This document shows, piece after piece, positions 26,507 to 35,076 of a stretch of 64,000 nucleotides of DNA. Source of the DNA: Halobellus captivus (lineage in GTDB: Archaea > Halobacteriota > Halobacteria > Halobacteriales > Haloferacaceae); NCBI RefSeq assembly GCF_003697845.1, contig NZ_RDQE01000005.1, forward strand, positions 1 to 64,000, read 5' to 3'. Made by a program: the position numbers and the translations under genes. Every line of letters begins with the position of its first letter. Within the stretch, counting starts at the first letter, position 1. Below the pieces are notes generated by a model. The model was not told the origin of the DNA. It searched no databases and saw only the letters and a program-made list of their open reading frames with translations.

Positions 26507-27251
26507 CCCCCAGGTAGGCGCGCTGAACCGCCTCGTTTCGACTGATCTCGTCGGGCGTTCCGCGGGCGATCAGTTCGCCGTTGTTCATCACCGCGATCCG
26601 TTCCGAGACGTTCATCACTATCTCCATGTCGTGTTCGATGAGGACGACCGTCGCGTCCTCGGCGATGTTCTCGATGAGCGAGACGGTCGCGTCCGTCTGT
26701 TCCGGTCCCATCCCGGCGGTCGGCTCGTCCATGAGCAGGAGGTCCGGACCGGTCGCGAGCGCGATCCCGATCTCGAGGTGCCGGCGCTGTCCGTACGCCA
26801 GGTTCGCCGCCGTCCGGTCGGCGACGTCGAGCAGGCCGATCCGCTCCAACACGGCCTCCGCCTCGTCGGTCGCCTCCGAGAGCGAGGCGTGGTGTGCGAG
26901 GAAGTCGTCGGGAGCGAACCCCGTCCGGTCGGCCTGCGTCGCCAGCCGGACGTTCTCGAGCGCCGACAGCTCCGCGAAGAAGTTCGTGATCTGGAAGGAC
27001 CTGACGATCCCCCGCCCGACGATCTCGTGTGGCTCGAGCCCGCCGATCGGGTCGCCGCGGAACTCGATCGACCCCTCGGTCGGGGCGTGCTTGCCGGTGA
27101 AGAGGTTGAACAGCGTGGTCTTTCCTGCGCCGTTCGGGCCGATGATCGAGCTGATCCCGCCCTCCGGGATCGACAGCGACACGTCGCTGACGGCGGTCAG
27201 TTTGCCGAACCGTTTCGTCACCGAGTCCGTTCGGAGGAGCGGCTCGCTCAT
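26499..27251 (-). CDS. livG: Branched-chain-type ABC importer, ATP-binding protein LivG
   Basis: This 250-residue ATPase has Walker A GPNGAGKTTLFN near residue 38, a signature loop written LAYGQRRHLEI as is common in LivG, Walker B LLLMDEPTAGMGPEQ and the H-loop VLIEHDMEIVM. It pairs with LivF to drive the importer. Its stop region overlaps the livF start by eight bases, and it follows livM after about 30 bp. Confidence 0.93.
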   Translation of the reverse strand: MSEPLLRTDSVTKRFGKLTAVSDVSLSIPEGGISSIIGPNGAGKTTLFNLFTGKHAPTEGSIEFRGDPIGGLEPHEIVGRGIVRSFQITNFFAELSALENVRLATQADRTGFAPDDFLAHHASLSEATDEAEAVLERIGLLDVADRTAANLAYGQRRHLEIGIALATGPDLLLMDEPTAGMGPEQTDATVSLIENIAEDATVVLIEHDMEIVMNVSERIAVMNNGELIARGTPDEISRNEAVQRAYLGGE

Positions 27252-27282
27252 CGCCGGTCCCCTCCGTGTGATGGGTTCCCCG

Positions 27283-28362
27283 TCATTTCAGAACCTTCTC
27301 GCGGTAGTTCGCCAGCGCGTCACGGACGTTCCCGAGCGCGTCCTTCGGGTCGTCCCGCAGGGAGACCAGCACGCCCGCGAGCCCCTGCGGGGCGAAGACG
27401 ACGACGACGACGAAGACGGCCCCGAGGATCACCTCCCAGGCCGCGAACCCGCTGAGCTGTTCTTCGAGCAGTATCACGACGCCGGCACCGAGCATCGGCC
27501 CCCACAGCGTGCCGAGACCGCCGAGGAGCAGCATCACGACGAGCTCTCCGCTCAGCGTCCAGTGGAGCAGCTGCGGCTGTGCGAGGCTCTGGAAGGGGAC
27601 GTACAGTCCGCCGGCAAGCCCGGCGAACCCTCCGCTTATCGCGAAGCCGATCACCTTGTAGCGCTCGACGTCGTAGCCGATGAACGCCATTCGGTCCTCG
27701 TTCTCGCGGACCCCCTGGAGCACGCGGCCGAACGGGGAGTTCGCGATCCGCACGATCGCCAGAAGCGAGAGCGCGACCAGCGCGAGCGTGAGGAAGTAGT
27801 AGTTCAACCGGCTGGAGAGGTCGACGACGCCGAAGGCCTCGAGCGCCGCGAGCCCGACGAGCCCGTTGTCGCCGCCGGTGATCGTCTCGACGCCGAGAAT
27901 CGACGCCGGCAGGTCCGCGAAGGCGGCGACGTAGAAGATCTGTGCGAACGCCAGCGTCAACATGGCGAAGTAGATCCCCCGCGCCCGGACGCTGAACCAG
28001 CCGATGAAGGCGGCCACGACCACGCCGGTGAGGACCGCCGCGGGCAACACGACGAGCGCGTTGGGGGTGACGTGGGTGACCAACAGCGCGACCGCGTAGC
28101 CGCCCGCGCCGAACATCGCCGCGTGGCCGAACGACAGCAGGCCGGCGTAGCCGAACACGAAGTCGAGGCTGAGCGCCAACAGCGCGAACGCCAGGATCTG
28201 GACGAGTAGGTACAGCCAGAAGGGCCGGACGGACGCGGCGATGGGCCCGAGAACCGCGAGTGCGGCGATCAGCGCGAGGATCCCGAAGCGCCCGCGGTTC
28301 GTGAGGATCCCGTCGGTAGTCGGGGACGCCTCGCGCGGGTCGAAGGCATCGAGCAGCCCCAT
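27283..28362 (-). CDS. livM: Branched-chain-type ABC importer, permease LivM
   Basis: This 359-residue permease has about nine hydrophobic segments. The family block LDFVFGYAGLLSFGHAAMFG lies near residue 70, and the cytoplasmic coupling loop (GRVLQGVRENEDRMAFIGYD) near residue 220 is the contact for the ATPases. The C-terminus (residues 325-359) is cytoplasmic and charged. Its start abuts livH: the two genes share base 28362. Confidence 0.93.
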   Translation of the reverse strand: MGLLDAFDPREASPTTDGILTNRGRFGILALIAALAVLGPIAASVRPFWLYLLVQILAFALLALSLDFVFGYAGLLSFGHAAMFGAGGYAVALLVTHVTPNALVVLPAAVLTGVVVAAFIGWFSVRARGIYFAMLTLAFAQIFYVAAFADLPASILGVETITGGDNGLVGLAALEAFGVVDLSSRLNYYFLTLALVALSLLAIVRIANSPFGRVLQGVRENEDRMAFIGYDVERYKVIGFAISGGFAGLAGGLYVPFQSLAQPQLLHWTLSGELVVMLLLGGLGTLWGPMLGAGVVILLEEQLSGFAAWEVILGAVFVVVVVFAPQGLAGVLVSLRDDPKDALGNVRDALANYREKVLK

Positions 28363-29240
28363 TATGCGGCCTCCGTGGCGCCGAAGAGTCCGTTCGGTCT
28401 GACCATCAGGACGACGGCCATCATGGCGAAGAGGAAGATGTCCGTGACCGACGGCGCGATGAGCGCCCCGTAGGCGGTGACGAGCCCGACCAACAGCGCG
28501 CCGTACACCGCGCCCTTGAAGCTACCGAGGCCGCCGATGACGACGATCACGAACGCCTCGATGATCACGCCGAATCCCATGCCCGGGCTGACGGACCGGG
28601 ACGCTCCCAGGAGAACGCCCGCGATTCCCGCGAGGATCGCGCCGAAGACGAAGACGCCGGTGAACACCTTCGAGACGTCGATCCCCAGCGCGTCGACCAT
28701 CTCGGTGTCGTGTGCGCTCGCACGCATCAGGATCCCGAGGTCGCTCCGGTCGATCATCAGCCAGACGGCGGCGATGAGGACCGTGCTGATCGCGAGCACG
28801 AACAGCCAGTAGACCGGGTACTGGACCGGACCGACCGAGACCGTTCCCGAGAGCATCTCCGGGGCCTCGATCCGAAGCGACTGGCCGCCCCAGATCTCGA
28901 CGACCAGCCCCTGGACCATGATGGCGATCCCGAACGTCAACAGGATGTGATACAGCGGGTTCCGGCCGTACAGCGCGCGGAGGCCGAACACCTCGATGGC
29001 CGCGCCGACGACGCCGACCGCGAGCGGCGCGATCAGAAGCGCCAGCCAGAAGCTCCCGAACTGCGAGGCGACGGTGACGCCGAGGTATCCGCCGATCATG
29101 TACAGCGAGCCGTGCGCGAAGTTGATCACGTCGAGCATGCCGAAGATCAGCGTCAGTCCGGCCGCGACGAGCGCGAGCGTCATGCCGAGCTGGACGCCGA
29201 GCATGGTCGCCCTGAGGACGCTCGAGAACTCGGCGAGCAT
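28362..29240 (-). CDS. livH: Branched-chain-type ABC importer, permease LivH
   Basis: This 292-residue permease has about eight hydrophobic segments. The LivH blocks ALVAAGLTLIFGMLDVINFAHGS (residues 22-45) and ILMRASAHDTEMVDALGID (coupling loop, about 190) are clear, as is GGLGSFKGAVYGALLVG near the end. The internal ATG was chosen because an in-frame longer form would add an Arg-rich stretch unlike the family. It lies 66 bp downstream of the binding-protein gene. Confidence 0.92.
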   Translation of the reverse strand: MLAEFSSVLRATMLGVQLGMTLALVAAGLTLIFGMLDVINFAHGSLYMIGGYLGVTVASQFGSFWLALLIAPLAVGVVGAAIEVFGLRALYGRNPLYHILLTFGIAIMVQGLVVEIWGGQSLRIEAPEMLSGTVSVGPVQYPVYWLFVLAISTVLIAAVWLMIDRSDLGILMRASAHDTEMVDALGIDVSKVFTGVFVFGAILAGIAGVLLGASRSVSPGMGFGVIIEAFVIVVIGGLGSFKGAVYGALLVGLVTAYGALIAPSVTDIFLFAMMAVVLMVRPNGLFGATEAA

Positions 29241-29306
29241 CAGGGATCGCCCCCGTGTGCGGACGCGGTCGGGTCGCCGTCCCGATTCCATGGTCCTTCC
29301 ATCGAT

Positions 29307-30551
29307 CTAGAGCGAGCAGCCCCAATCGGGGAGCTCGATGTCGTCGATGGTGGCGACGACCTCGTTTTCCACCCCGTCGTCGCCCTCGACGACCTCCCGG
29401 ACGTCCATGCTCTGGAGCGGCTCGTTCGTGCCGGGGTCGAAGCTGAACTCCCCGCGCGGGCTGTCGAGTTCCGCGCCCGAGAGCGCCGCGGCGAGGTCGG
29501 ACGCGTCGGTCGAGTCGGCGTTGCTGGCGGCGACGTCGAGCGCCTGGGCCGAGTCGTACCCCTGGCAGGCGTAGACGTTCGGCTGGCGGTCGAACTCCCC
29601 GCTGTAGTTCGAGACGAACGTCTGGTTGCGGTCGGTCTCCTTCGTCGCGGTGTAGTGGAGAAGCGAGTACTTCCCCAGCGCCGCCTCCCCCTGTGCGGGC
29701 AGGGTGTCCTCCGAGAGCAGGAAGCCGCTCCCCGTTTGTGTGAGGTTCTCGTCGAGCCCGAAGTCGCTGAACTGGGTGATGTAGTTGACCGCGTCGCCGC
29801 CGGCAAAGAAGGAGAAGACGGCGTCCGCGCCGCTGTCCTCGATGTCGCCGAGGAACGGCGAGTAGTCCTCCGTCCCGAGCGGAGCGGCGACCTCGTCGAC
29901 GACCTCGCCGCCGACCTCCTCGAACGCCTCCTGGAAGAAGGTCTTCGAGTTCTGCCCGAACGCGTAGTCGGCGTACGACAACGCGACGTTGTCGGCGACG
30001 TTGTCGTACACCCACTGGGCCAGCGGGGCGGAGGTCTGCCAGTCGTTGAACGAGGTCCGGAAGTGGAGGTCCATACAGCCGTCCTGGGTGACGCGGTAGT
30101 CGCCGGCGTTGGCGTTGAGCCAGATGGCGCTCGACTCCTGTTGGACGGTCTGCATCATCGCGATCGCCACCGCGCTCGACACGGGACCGACCAGGGCGTC
30201 GACGCCCTCCTCGACGAGGAACTCCCGGGTGATCGACACGCCCGTGTCGGTGTCACCGCTCGTGTCGCGCTGGACGGTCTCGACCTCGTAGCCGCCCAGT
30301 TGACCGTCGTTCTGTTCGAGGTAGAGGTCGAAGCCGTTCATGATGCTCTCGCCGAGCAGCGCGTACGTCCCCGAGGTCGGCAGGACGTGGCCGACCGTGA
30401 GAGTGTCGTCGCCGCCGTCACCGGCACAGCCGGCGAGCGCTGTCGCCCCTACCGCGGCACTGCCGGCGAGGAAGCGGCGGCGCGACGTCGTCGACGCCGA
30501 TCGGTTCGTCGGTTCCCGACTGCCCGTACTGGTCCCTGAATCGTGAGACAT
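29307..30551 (-). CDS. livK: Branched-chain-type ABC importer, substrate-binding lipoprotein
   Basis: This 414-residue type I periplasmic-binding protein carries a twin-arginine signal (SRRRFLAGSAAVGA) and lipobox (LAGC) near residue 42, so it is exported by Tat and lipid-anchored outside the membrane. The mature part follows the LivK/HAAT pattern (VGHVLPTSGTYALLGESIMNG, then VDALVGPVSSAVA). The ATG is supported by an AT-rich TATA box about 28 bp upstream. It leads the operon livK-livH-livM-livG-livF-crotonase. The ligand cannot be read from sequence; a CoA-activated acid is plausible from context. Confidence 0.92.
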   Translation of the reverse strand: MSHDSGTSTGSREPTNRSASTTSRRRFLAGSAAVGATALAGCAGDGGDDTLTVGHVLPTSGTYALLGESIMNGFDLYLEQNDGQLGGYEVETVQRDTSGDTDTGVSITREFLVEEGVDALVGPVSSAVAIAMMQTVQQESSAIWLNANAGDYRVTQDGCMDLHFRTSFNDWQTSAPLAQWVYDNVADNVALSYADYAFGQNSKTFFQEAFEEVGGEVVDEVAAPLGTEDYSPFLGDIEDSGADAVFSFFAGGDAVNYITQFSDFGLDENLTQTGSGFLLSEDTLPAQGEAALGKYSLLHYTATKETDRNQTFVSNYSGEFDRQPNVYACQGYDSAQALDVAASNADSTDASDLAAALSGAELDSPRGEFSFDPGTNEPLQSMDVREVVEGDDGVENEVVATIDDIELPDWGCSL

Positions 30552-30659
30552 GTCCTCACCCTCGTCGAAGTTACGTTTATATTTTTCGTTACAGATGATC
30601 GCTTCTGACGGTTCGATACTGATAGGATTTATATGAAACGATCGTGGAGGAGGGATCAC
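30552..30659. promoter_or_regulatory. Divergent promoter region, importer operon and CoA transferase
   Basis: These 108 bp separate two divergent operons. Toward livK, AAAAATATAAACG is centred about 28 bp before the ATG; toward the CoA transferase, GGATTTATATG ends about 27 bp before its ATG. The close pairing suggests joint control of uptake and CoA activation. No clear inverted repeat stands out. Confidence 0.6.
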
Positions 30660-31556
30660 ATGTCAACAGAACCCTCGGAGACGCTCTCCGACGCAGTGTC
30701 GCGGATCCCGTCGGGGAGCTCCGTCGCGACCGGTCTCGCGCTCGAACACGCGATCCCGTTCGCGGCGGGACACGAACTCGTCCGACAGGGGACCGACGAC
30801 CTCACCCTGATCGGTCCGATAAGCGACCTCCTCTTCGACCAGCTTATCGGCTGCGGCGCGGTCTCGCGGGTCCGGGCGGCGTGGGTCGGCAACGTCAGCG
30901 CGGGTACCGGCTACCGGTTCCGCGAGGCCGTCGAGAACGACGGGATCGACGTCGAGAACCACTCGAACTTCAGCGTCGCGCTCGCGCTCCGGGCCGGCGC
31001 GCTCGGCGTTCCGTACCTCCCCACCAGGTCGCTCCTCGGAAGCGACGTCTTCGCCGAGAGCGACCTGTTCGAGCGTGGGACCGACCCGTTCGGCGGCGAG
31101 GAGGTCGCGTTGGTCCCGGCGATCGAACCGGACTGGACGATCGTCCACGCCCAGCGGGCCAGCCCCGAGGGCGACGTTCACCTCTGGGGGAACACCGGGA
31201 TCGTCGACCCGGCGGTCGGCGCGGCCGAGAACGTGCTCGTGACCGCCGAGGAGGTCGTCGAACCGGCGGTGATCCACAGCGACCCGAGCCGGACCGCGAT
31301 CACCAGGGAGCAGGTGTCGGCGGTGGTGGAGTGCCCGTGGGGGGCTCACCCCTCGCCGGTCGCCGGCCACTACAACCGCGACAACGAGTACTACCTCCGC
31401 TATCACGGCGCGACTGACACCCAGGCGGCCTTCGACGAGTGGGCCGGCGAGTGGGTGTACGGGGTCGAAGACCGCGAGGAATACATGGGACTGGTGGACG
31501 CGGACCTGTCGATAACCGAGCCGACGGTCGCCGCGGAGGTGCGCTATGGCCAGTGA
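30660..31556 (+). CDS. CoA transferase family, subunit A
   Basis: This 298-residue class I CoA-transferase-fold protein resembles the alpha subunit of glutaconate CoA-transferase and of the IpdA-type ring hydrolases. Recognisable blocks are SGSSVATGLALEHAIPFAAGHELV, the glycine-rich GNVSAGTGYRFREAVENDGI, and the WTIVHAQRASPEGDVHLWG segment that follows a hinge. It overlaps subunit B by 11 bases. CoA transfer to an organic acid is the default call; ring-opening hydrolysis, as in IpdAB, is an alternative. Confidence 0.85.
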   Translation: MSTEPSETLSDAVSRIPSGSSVATGLALEHAIPFAAGHELVRQGTDDLTLIGPISDLLFDQLIGCGAVSRVRAAWVGNVSAGTGYRFREAVENDGIDVENHSNFSVALALRAGALGVPYLPTRSLLGSDVFAESDLFERGTDPFGGEEVALVPAIEPDWTIVHAQRASPEGDVHLWGNTGIVDPAVGAAENVLVTAEEVVEPAVIHSDPSRTAITREQVSAVVECPWGAHPSPVAGHYNRDNEYYLRYHGATDTQAAFDEWAGEWVYGVEDREEYMGLVDADLSITEPTVAAEVRYGQ

Positions 31557-32316
31557 GACGTACGCGCCCCGGGAGCTGATGGTGAGCGCGGCGGCCGCCG
31601 AGATCGAGGACGGCGACACCGCGTTCGTGGGGATGCGTCTCCCGCTCATCGCCTTCCAGCTCGCCGTCAGCACGCACGCTCCCGACTCGATGGCGGTCTA
31701 CGAGAGCGGCGTGGTGCGGGACGGCCCGGCGGACGGGTTCATCCACACGATGTGTGACCTTCCGAACCTGAACCACGCGGTCTCGACGACCGGGATGATC
31801 GACATCATGAGCCGGCTCCAGCGCGGGGACGTCGACGTGGGGTTCCTCGGCGGGGCGGAGGTCGACCGATACGGCAACCTGAACACGACGCGAGTCCGGG
31901 CCGGAGACGAGGAGATCCGGCTTCCCGGTAGCGGCGGCGCCTGCGACATCGCCTGTATGGCCGGACGGACCGTCCTCCTGATGCCACACGAGTCCCGCCG
32001 GTTCGTCGAGGAGGTGAACTACGTCACCAGTCCGGGCCACGCCGACGACGGCTCGGGGCGCGGGAACCACCCGGCACCGGGCGGGGGTCCGGACGCGCTC
32101 GTTACCTCGAAGGCGACCTTCGGGTTCGCCGACGGCGAGCTGTTCCTCCGGAGCGTCCATCCCGGCGTCGACCGCGAGGCGATGCTCGCGGACTTCCCGT
32201 GGACCGTTCGAACCGCACCCGAGATCGGCGAGGGACCGGTGACGACGACGCCTGAACCGACCGACGAGGAGCTCGAGCTGATCCGGACGTTCGACCCCGA
32301 CGGGTTCTGGACCTGA
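31546..32316 (+). CDS. CoA transferase family, subunit B
   Basis: This 256-residue partner of the upstream subunit has the beta-type CoA-transferase blocks: FVGMRLPLIAFQLAVSTHAPDS, MAVYESGVV (the Glu in ESG is where the CoA-transferase catalytic Glu normally sits), FLGGAEVDRYGNLNTT and the glycine-rich LPGSGGACDIACM. Presence of this Glu favours true transferase chemistry over the Glu-less hydrolase variants. It is cotranscribed with subunit A; the CoA ligase follows after 149 bp with its own promoter. Confidence 0.85.
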   Translation: MASETYAPRELMVSAAAAEIEDGDTAFVGMRLPLIAFQLAVSTHAPDSMAVYESGVVRDGPADGFIHTMCDLPNLNHAVSTTGMIDIMSRLQRGDVDVGFLGGAEVDRYGNLNTTRVRAGDEEIRLPGSGGACDIACMAGRTVLLMPHESRRFVEEVNYVTSPGHADDGSGRGNHPAPGGGPDALVTSKATFGFADGELFLRSVHPGVDREAMLADFPWTVRTAPEIGEGPVTTTPEPTDEELELIRTFDPDGFWT

Positions 32317-32465
32317 ACGCGGCCGGCCGAACCCCGGGGAAAGCGGGCCGACCACGCACGTCGAAGTCCCGCGAATCGGGATCGCCCGGAACGCGGTTCG
32401 AACACGATGTGACGCGATAGCAACCGTTAAGTGTTCCATATAAGATCGTGAGGATAGACTCACAG

Positions 32466-34088
32466 ATGCAGTCCAACGTCCCGACGGAGTACCTGCCAGA
32501 CGAATCGGACTCGCCGGACTACGTGTACACCCTCCCCGAGGCGCACTATCCCAAGCACGTCAACACGACCGACCAGCTCGTCGATCGGCACGTCCGCGAG
32601 GGACGGGGGGACAACGTCGCCGTCCACTTCGAGGACGAGACGATAACCTACGAGGAGCTTCAAGAGCGGGTGAACCGCATGGGCAACGCCCTTCGGGACC
32701 TCGGCGTCGAGTCGGGCGACCGGGTCCTGGTCCGGTTCCCGAACCGGCCCGAGCCGCTGATCACGTGTCTCGCGGTCCAGAAGATCGGCGGCGTCGCCAT
32801 GCCGTCGATGAAGCTGCTCCGCGCCAAGGAGCTGCGGTACATCGTCAACAATGCCGAGGCGACCACGATCGTCGTCTACGACGACCTCCTGGACGAGGTG
32901 GACGAGGCGCTGCCCGATCTGGACACCGTTGAGGACGTCGTCGTCGCGGAACGGAACGGGATCGAACACGACCACCACGGTTACGACGAGCTGACGGACG
33001 CGGCGAGTCCGGAGCTCGAGGCCGCGGACACCGAGCGCGACGACCTGGCGTTGATGCTGTACACGAGCGGGACGACGGGTCGTCCGAAGGGCGCGATCCA
33101 CACCCACCGGCAGATGCTCGCGACGGCGGACACGTACGCGCGGTACTGCCTCGAGCCGACCGAGGAGGACGTGTTCGGCGGCAACCCGCCGCTCCCGTTC
33201 GCGTACGGGTTCGGCGATCTCGTCACGTTCCCACTGCGGTTCGGCGCGAGCACGAGCCTGACGCAGGACGCGAGCCCGGGCGATCTGCTCGAGTCGGTCG
33301 AGAACCACGGGATCACGGTGCTGTGTTCGATCCCCACGGCGTTCAACCAGATGCTCGCGAAGTTCCCGGACGGGCCCGAGGAGTACGACGTCTCCTCGCT
33401 GCGGGTCGGGATGAGCGCCGGCGAGCCGCTGACGCCGACGACGTTCGAGCAGTTCCGCGAGGAGTACGGGATCAAACTGCTCGACGGGATCGGAACCACC
33501 GAGATGCTCCACATCTTCGTGAGCCACCACCACGAGGGGGAGGTCGACCCGACGGCGACGGGGTTCCCGGTACCGGGCTACGAGTGTAAGATCATCGACC
33601 CGGACACCGGCGAGGAGTGCGACCGGGGCGAGCCCGGGATGCTCGCGGTCCGCGGACCGACGGGCATCGAGTACTGGAACCGCCCGGAGAAACAGGACGA
33701 CGCGGTCGAGGACGGCTGGTCGTTCCCCGGCGACATCTTCGCCCAGCGCGAGGACGGTCGGCTGGAGTACAAGTCGCGCGCGGACGACCTCATCGTCTCC
33801 AGCGGCTACAACATTCCCGGTCCGGAGGTCGAAGCGGTCGTGGAGGAACACGAGGACGTCGCCGAGGTCGCCGTCGTGGGCGCTCCCCACGAACAGCGCG
33901 GCGAGATCGTGAAGGCGTTCGTCGTCACGGCCGACGGCGTGACCGGTGACGACGAGCTCGTGGAGGAGATCCAGAACCACGTGAAGAACACGCTCGCACC
34001 GTACAAGTACCCGCGTGCGGTCGAGTTCGTGTCGGAGCTGCCCCGGACCGAGACCGGCAAGATCCGTCGCAAGGAACTCCGCGAATAG
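32466..34088 (+). CDS. AMP-forming acyl/aryl-CoA ligase (benzoate- or 2-aminobenzoate-CoA ligase-like)
   Basis: This 540-residue adenylate-forming ligase activates a carboxylic acid to its CoA thioester. Motifs are LMLYTSGTTGRPKGAIHTHR (ATP loop, near residue 195), DGIGTTEMLHIF (near 340), GWSFPGDIF and the C-terminal RTETGKIRRKEL with the catalytic Lys. The spacing and the PLPFAYGFGDLVTFPLRFGAS segment recall benzoate/2-aminobenzoate-CoA ligases more than phenylacetate-CoA ligase PaaK. A CCATATAAG box about 27 bp upstream supports the ATG. Substrate specificity is not provable here. Confidence 0.85.
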   Translation: MQSNVPTEYLPDESDSPDYVYTLPEAHYPKHVNTTDQLVDRHVREGRGDNVAVHFEDETITYEELQERVNRMGNALRDLGVESGDRVLVRFPNRPEPLITCLAVQKIGGVAMPSMKLLRAKELRYIVNNAEATTIVVYDDLLDEVDEALPDLDTVEDVVVAERNGIEHDHHGYDELTDAASPELEAADTERDDLALMLYTSGTTGRPKGAIHTHRQMLATADTYARYCLEPTEEDVFGGNPPLPFAYGFGDLVTFPLRFGASTSLTQDASPGDLLESVENHGITVLCSIPTAFNQMLAKFPDGPEEYDVSSLRVGMSAGEPLTPTTFEQFREEYGIKLLDGIGTTEMLHIFVSHHHEGEVDPTATGFPVPGYECKIIDPDTGEECDRGEPGMLAVRGPTGIEYWNRPEKQDDAVEDGWSFPGDIFAQREDGRLEYKSRADDLIVSSGYNIPGPEVEAVVEEHEDVAEVAVVGAPHEQRGEIVKAFVVTADGVTGDDELVEEIQNHVKNTLAPYKYPRAVEFVSELPRTETGKIRRKELRE

Positions 34089-34195
34089 TCGCTGCCGTTT
34101 CGCTGCCGTCTCGCCGCCGCTTCGCTGTCTTCTCGCCGTCGTTTCCTCACTGTTCCGTCTCGCCGCCGTTTCGTCGCTTTTCGGTCTCGCCGAGG
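34089..34195. repeat. Degenerate 11-bp tandem repeat
   Basis: Starting at the base after the ligase TAG, units like TCGCTGCCGTT, TCGCTGCCGTC, TCGCCGCCGCT, TCGCTGTCTTC and TCGCCGTCGTT follow head to tail, then decay with two slightly longer units. The top strand is pyrimidine-rich. It could assist termination of the ligase transcript or be a minisatellite. Confidence 0.65.
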
Positions 34196-34249
34196 AGCCA
34201 GGAGAGCGACGGCATCCCCCCCGACGCGGTTCCGTCCCCCCGACCGGAC

Positions 34250-34633
34250 GTATACGAACATGTATACAGAGATCCCACCGCTCGGATCGACGGTCGCGTT
34301 CCGTCGGTTCACGTCGTCCAACCAAGGGAGAAGGTCGTCGATATCGACCCGTGTTCGGACGAGAGAACGCCGTTATTCCGGGTCGTCATCCCCTAGGATG
34401 CCGTATACATTTTCGTATACATCGTGATCGGCAGGCGAGTCGTTTGTGAACGAACGACACTCAGGGTTGGAACGAAGGCGGGATCTCGTCGGAACGTGGT
34501 TCGCCGGCCAGTAATAACACAGACTAAGTATGTGTTATACTTTCGCCGGCGATGGTGGACTCGTAACACGGACTAAGGGCGTGTCTTCAATTGGCCGGAC
34601 CCGTATTCGATTTTCGTATACGATACCGTATAC
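34250..34633. repeat. Three exact GTATAC-N6-GTATAC elements
   Basis: Pairs of the palindrome GTATAC separated by exactly six bases occur at 34250-34267, 34403-34420 and 34616-34633. The spacers differ (GAACAT, ATTTTC, GATACC), so only the paired hexamers are conserved, which is how operator sites look. A single GTATAC with a weaker partner also lies upstream of the paaA TATA box. Confidence 0.75.
34514..34587. repeat. Duplicated palindromic element around GACTAAG
   Basis: ATAACACA-N9-TGTGTTAT is a perfect inverted repeat at 34514-34538 with GACTAAG in its spacer. A diverged copy (TAACACG, GACTAAGG, GCGTGTC) starts about 50 bp later at 34564. Both are preceded by a CGCCGGC word. Function unknown; binding sites or ends of a decayed mobile element are possible. 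Confidence 0.5.
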
Positions 34634-34785
34634 ACTCTCGTGATTCACCGATCAGGGTCCGCGTCGAGCCATCGTCGAACTCCCGCTCGGCTCGCGACCG
34701 CGTCGCTTGCGACATCGCTGGCGGCGGCACGGACTGCCAGGAGAGAGATCGGAGGAAGGAGGCGGATCCGGACGGGGGCGCGCGT

Positions 34786-35070
34786 TCAGGGACTTTCGTC
34801 GGTCTCTAACTTGAGATCCGAGAGGGGCCGGGCGATACAGGTCAGCACGTAGCCCTCCTCCTTCTCGCCGTCCGAGAGGAACATCCCCTCGGTCTGGTCG
34901 ACCTCGCCGTCGCCCTCACACTTCGCCGAGCAGACGCCGCAGACGCCCATTCGACACTGGTAGGGCAGGTCGATGCCGACCTCCTCGGCGGCCTCGAGAA
35001 CCGACTTGTCGGCCGGGACCTCGATGGTCTTCCCGCGGTCGGCGAGCTCGACCGTGTACGTCTCCACCAT
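34786..35070 (-). CDS. 2Fe-2S plant-type ferredoxin
   Basis: This 94-residue ferredoxin has the plant-type cluster motif: QCRMGVCGVCSAKC near residue 39 gives C-x4-C-x2-C, and the fourth Cys is in YVLTCIARP near 77. It resembles the C-terminal ferredoxin domain of the epoxidase reductase PaaE, but here it stands alone with no flavin/NAD domain. It lies 670 bp from paaA on the opposite strand, next to an acetyltransferase gene. It is the likely electron donor to the PaaABC oxygenase, by context. Confidence 0.9.
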   Translation of the reverse strand: MVETYTVELADRGKTIEVPADKSVLEAAEEVGIDLPYQCRMGVCGVCSAKCEGDGEVDQTEGMFLSDGEKEEGYVLTCIARPLSDLKLETDESP

Positions 35071-35076
35071 GGCGCT

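Larger units (their letters stand above)
34089..34785. other. 697-bp gene-free, repeat-rich convergent intergenic stretch
   Basis: No credible protein or RNA gene is present between the convergent ligase and ferredoxin genes. It begins with a degenerate 11-bp tandem repeat right after the ligase stop. It then has three GTATAC-N6-GTATAC elements, and two related copies of an AACAC-GACTAAG-GTGT element (all listed separately). Base composition is lower in GC than the flanking genes from about 34380 on. It may be a decayed insertion or a regulatory/recombination region. Confidence 0.6.

Noticed and set aside
25784-30551. Taking the Liv operon as a leucine/valine importer
   Set aside because: The ligand cannot be read from sequence, and the operon ends in a crotonase inside an aromatic-type island, so only the importer family is stated.
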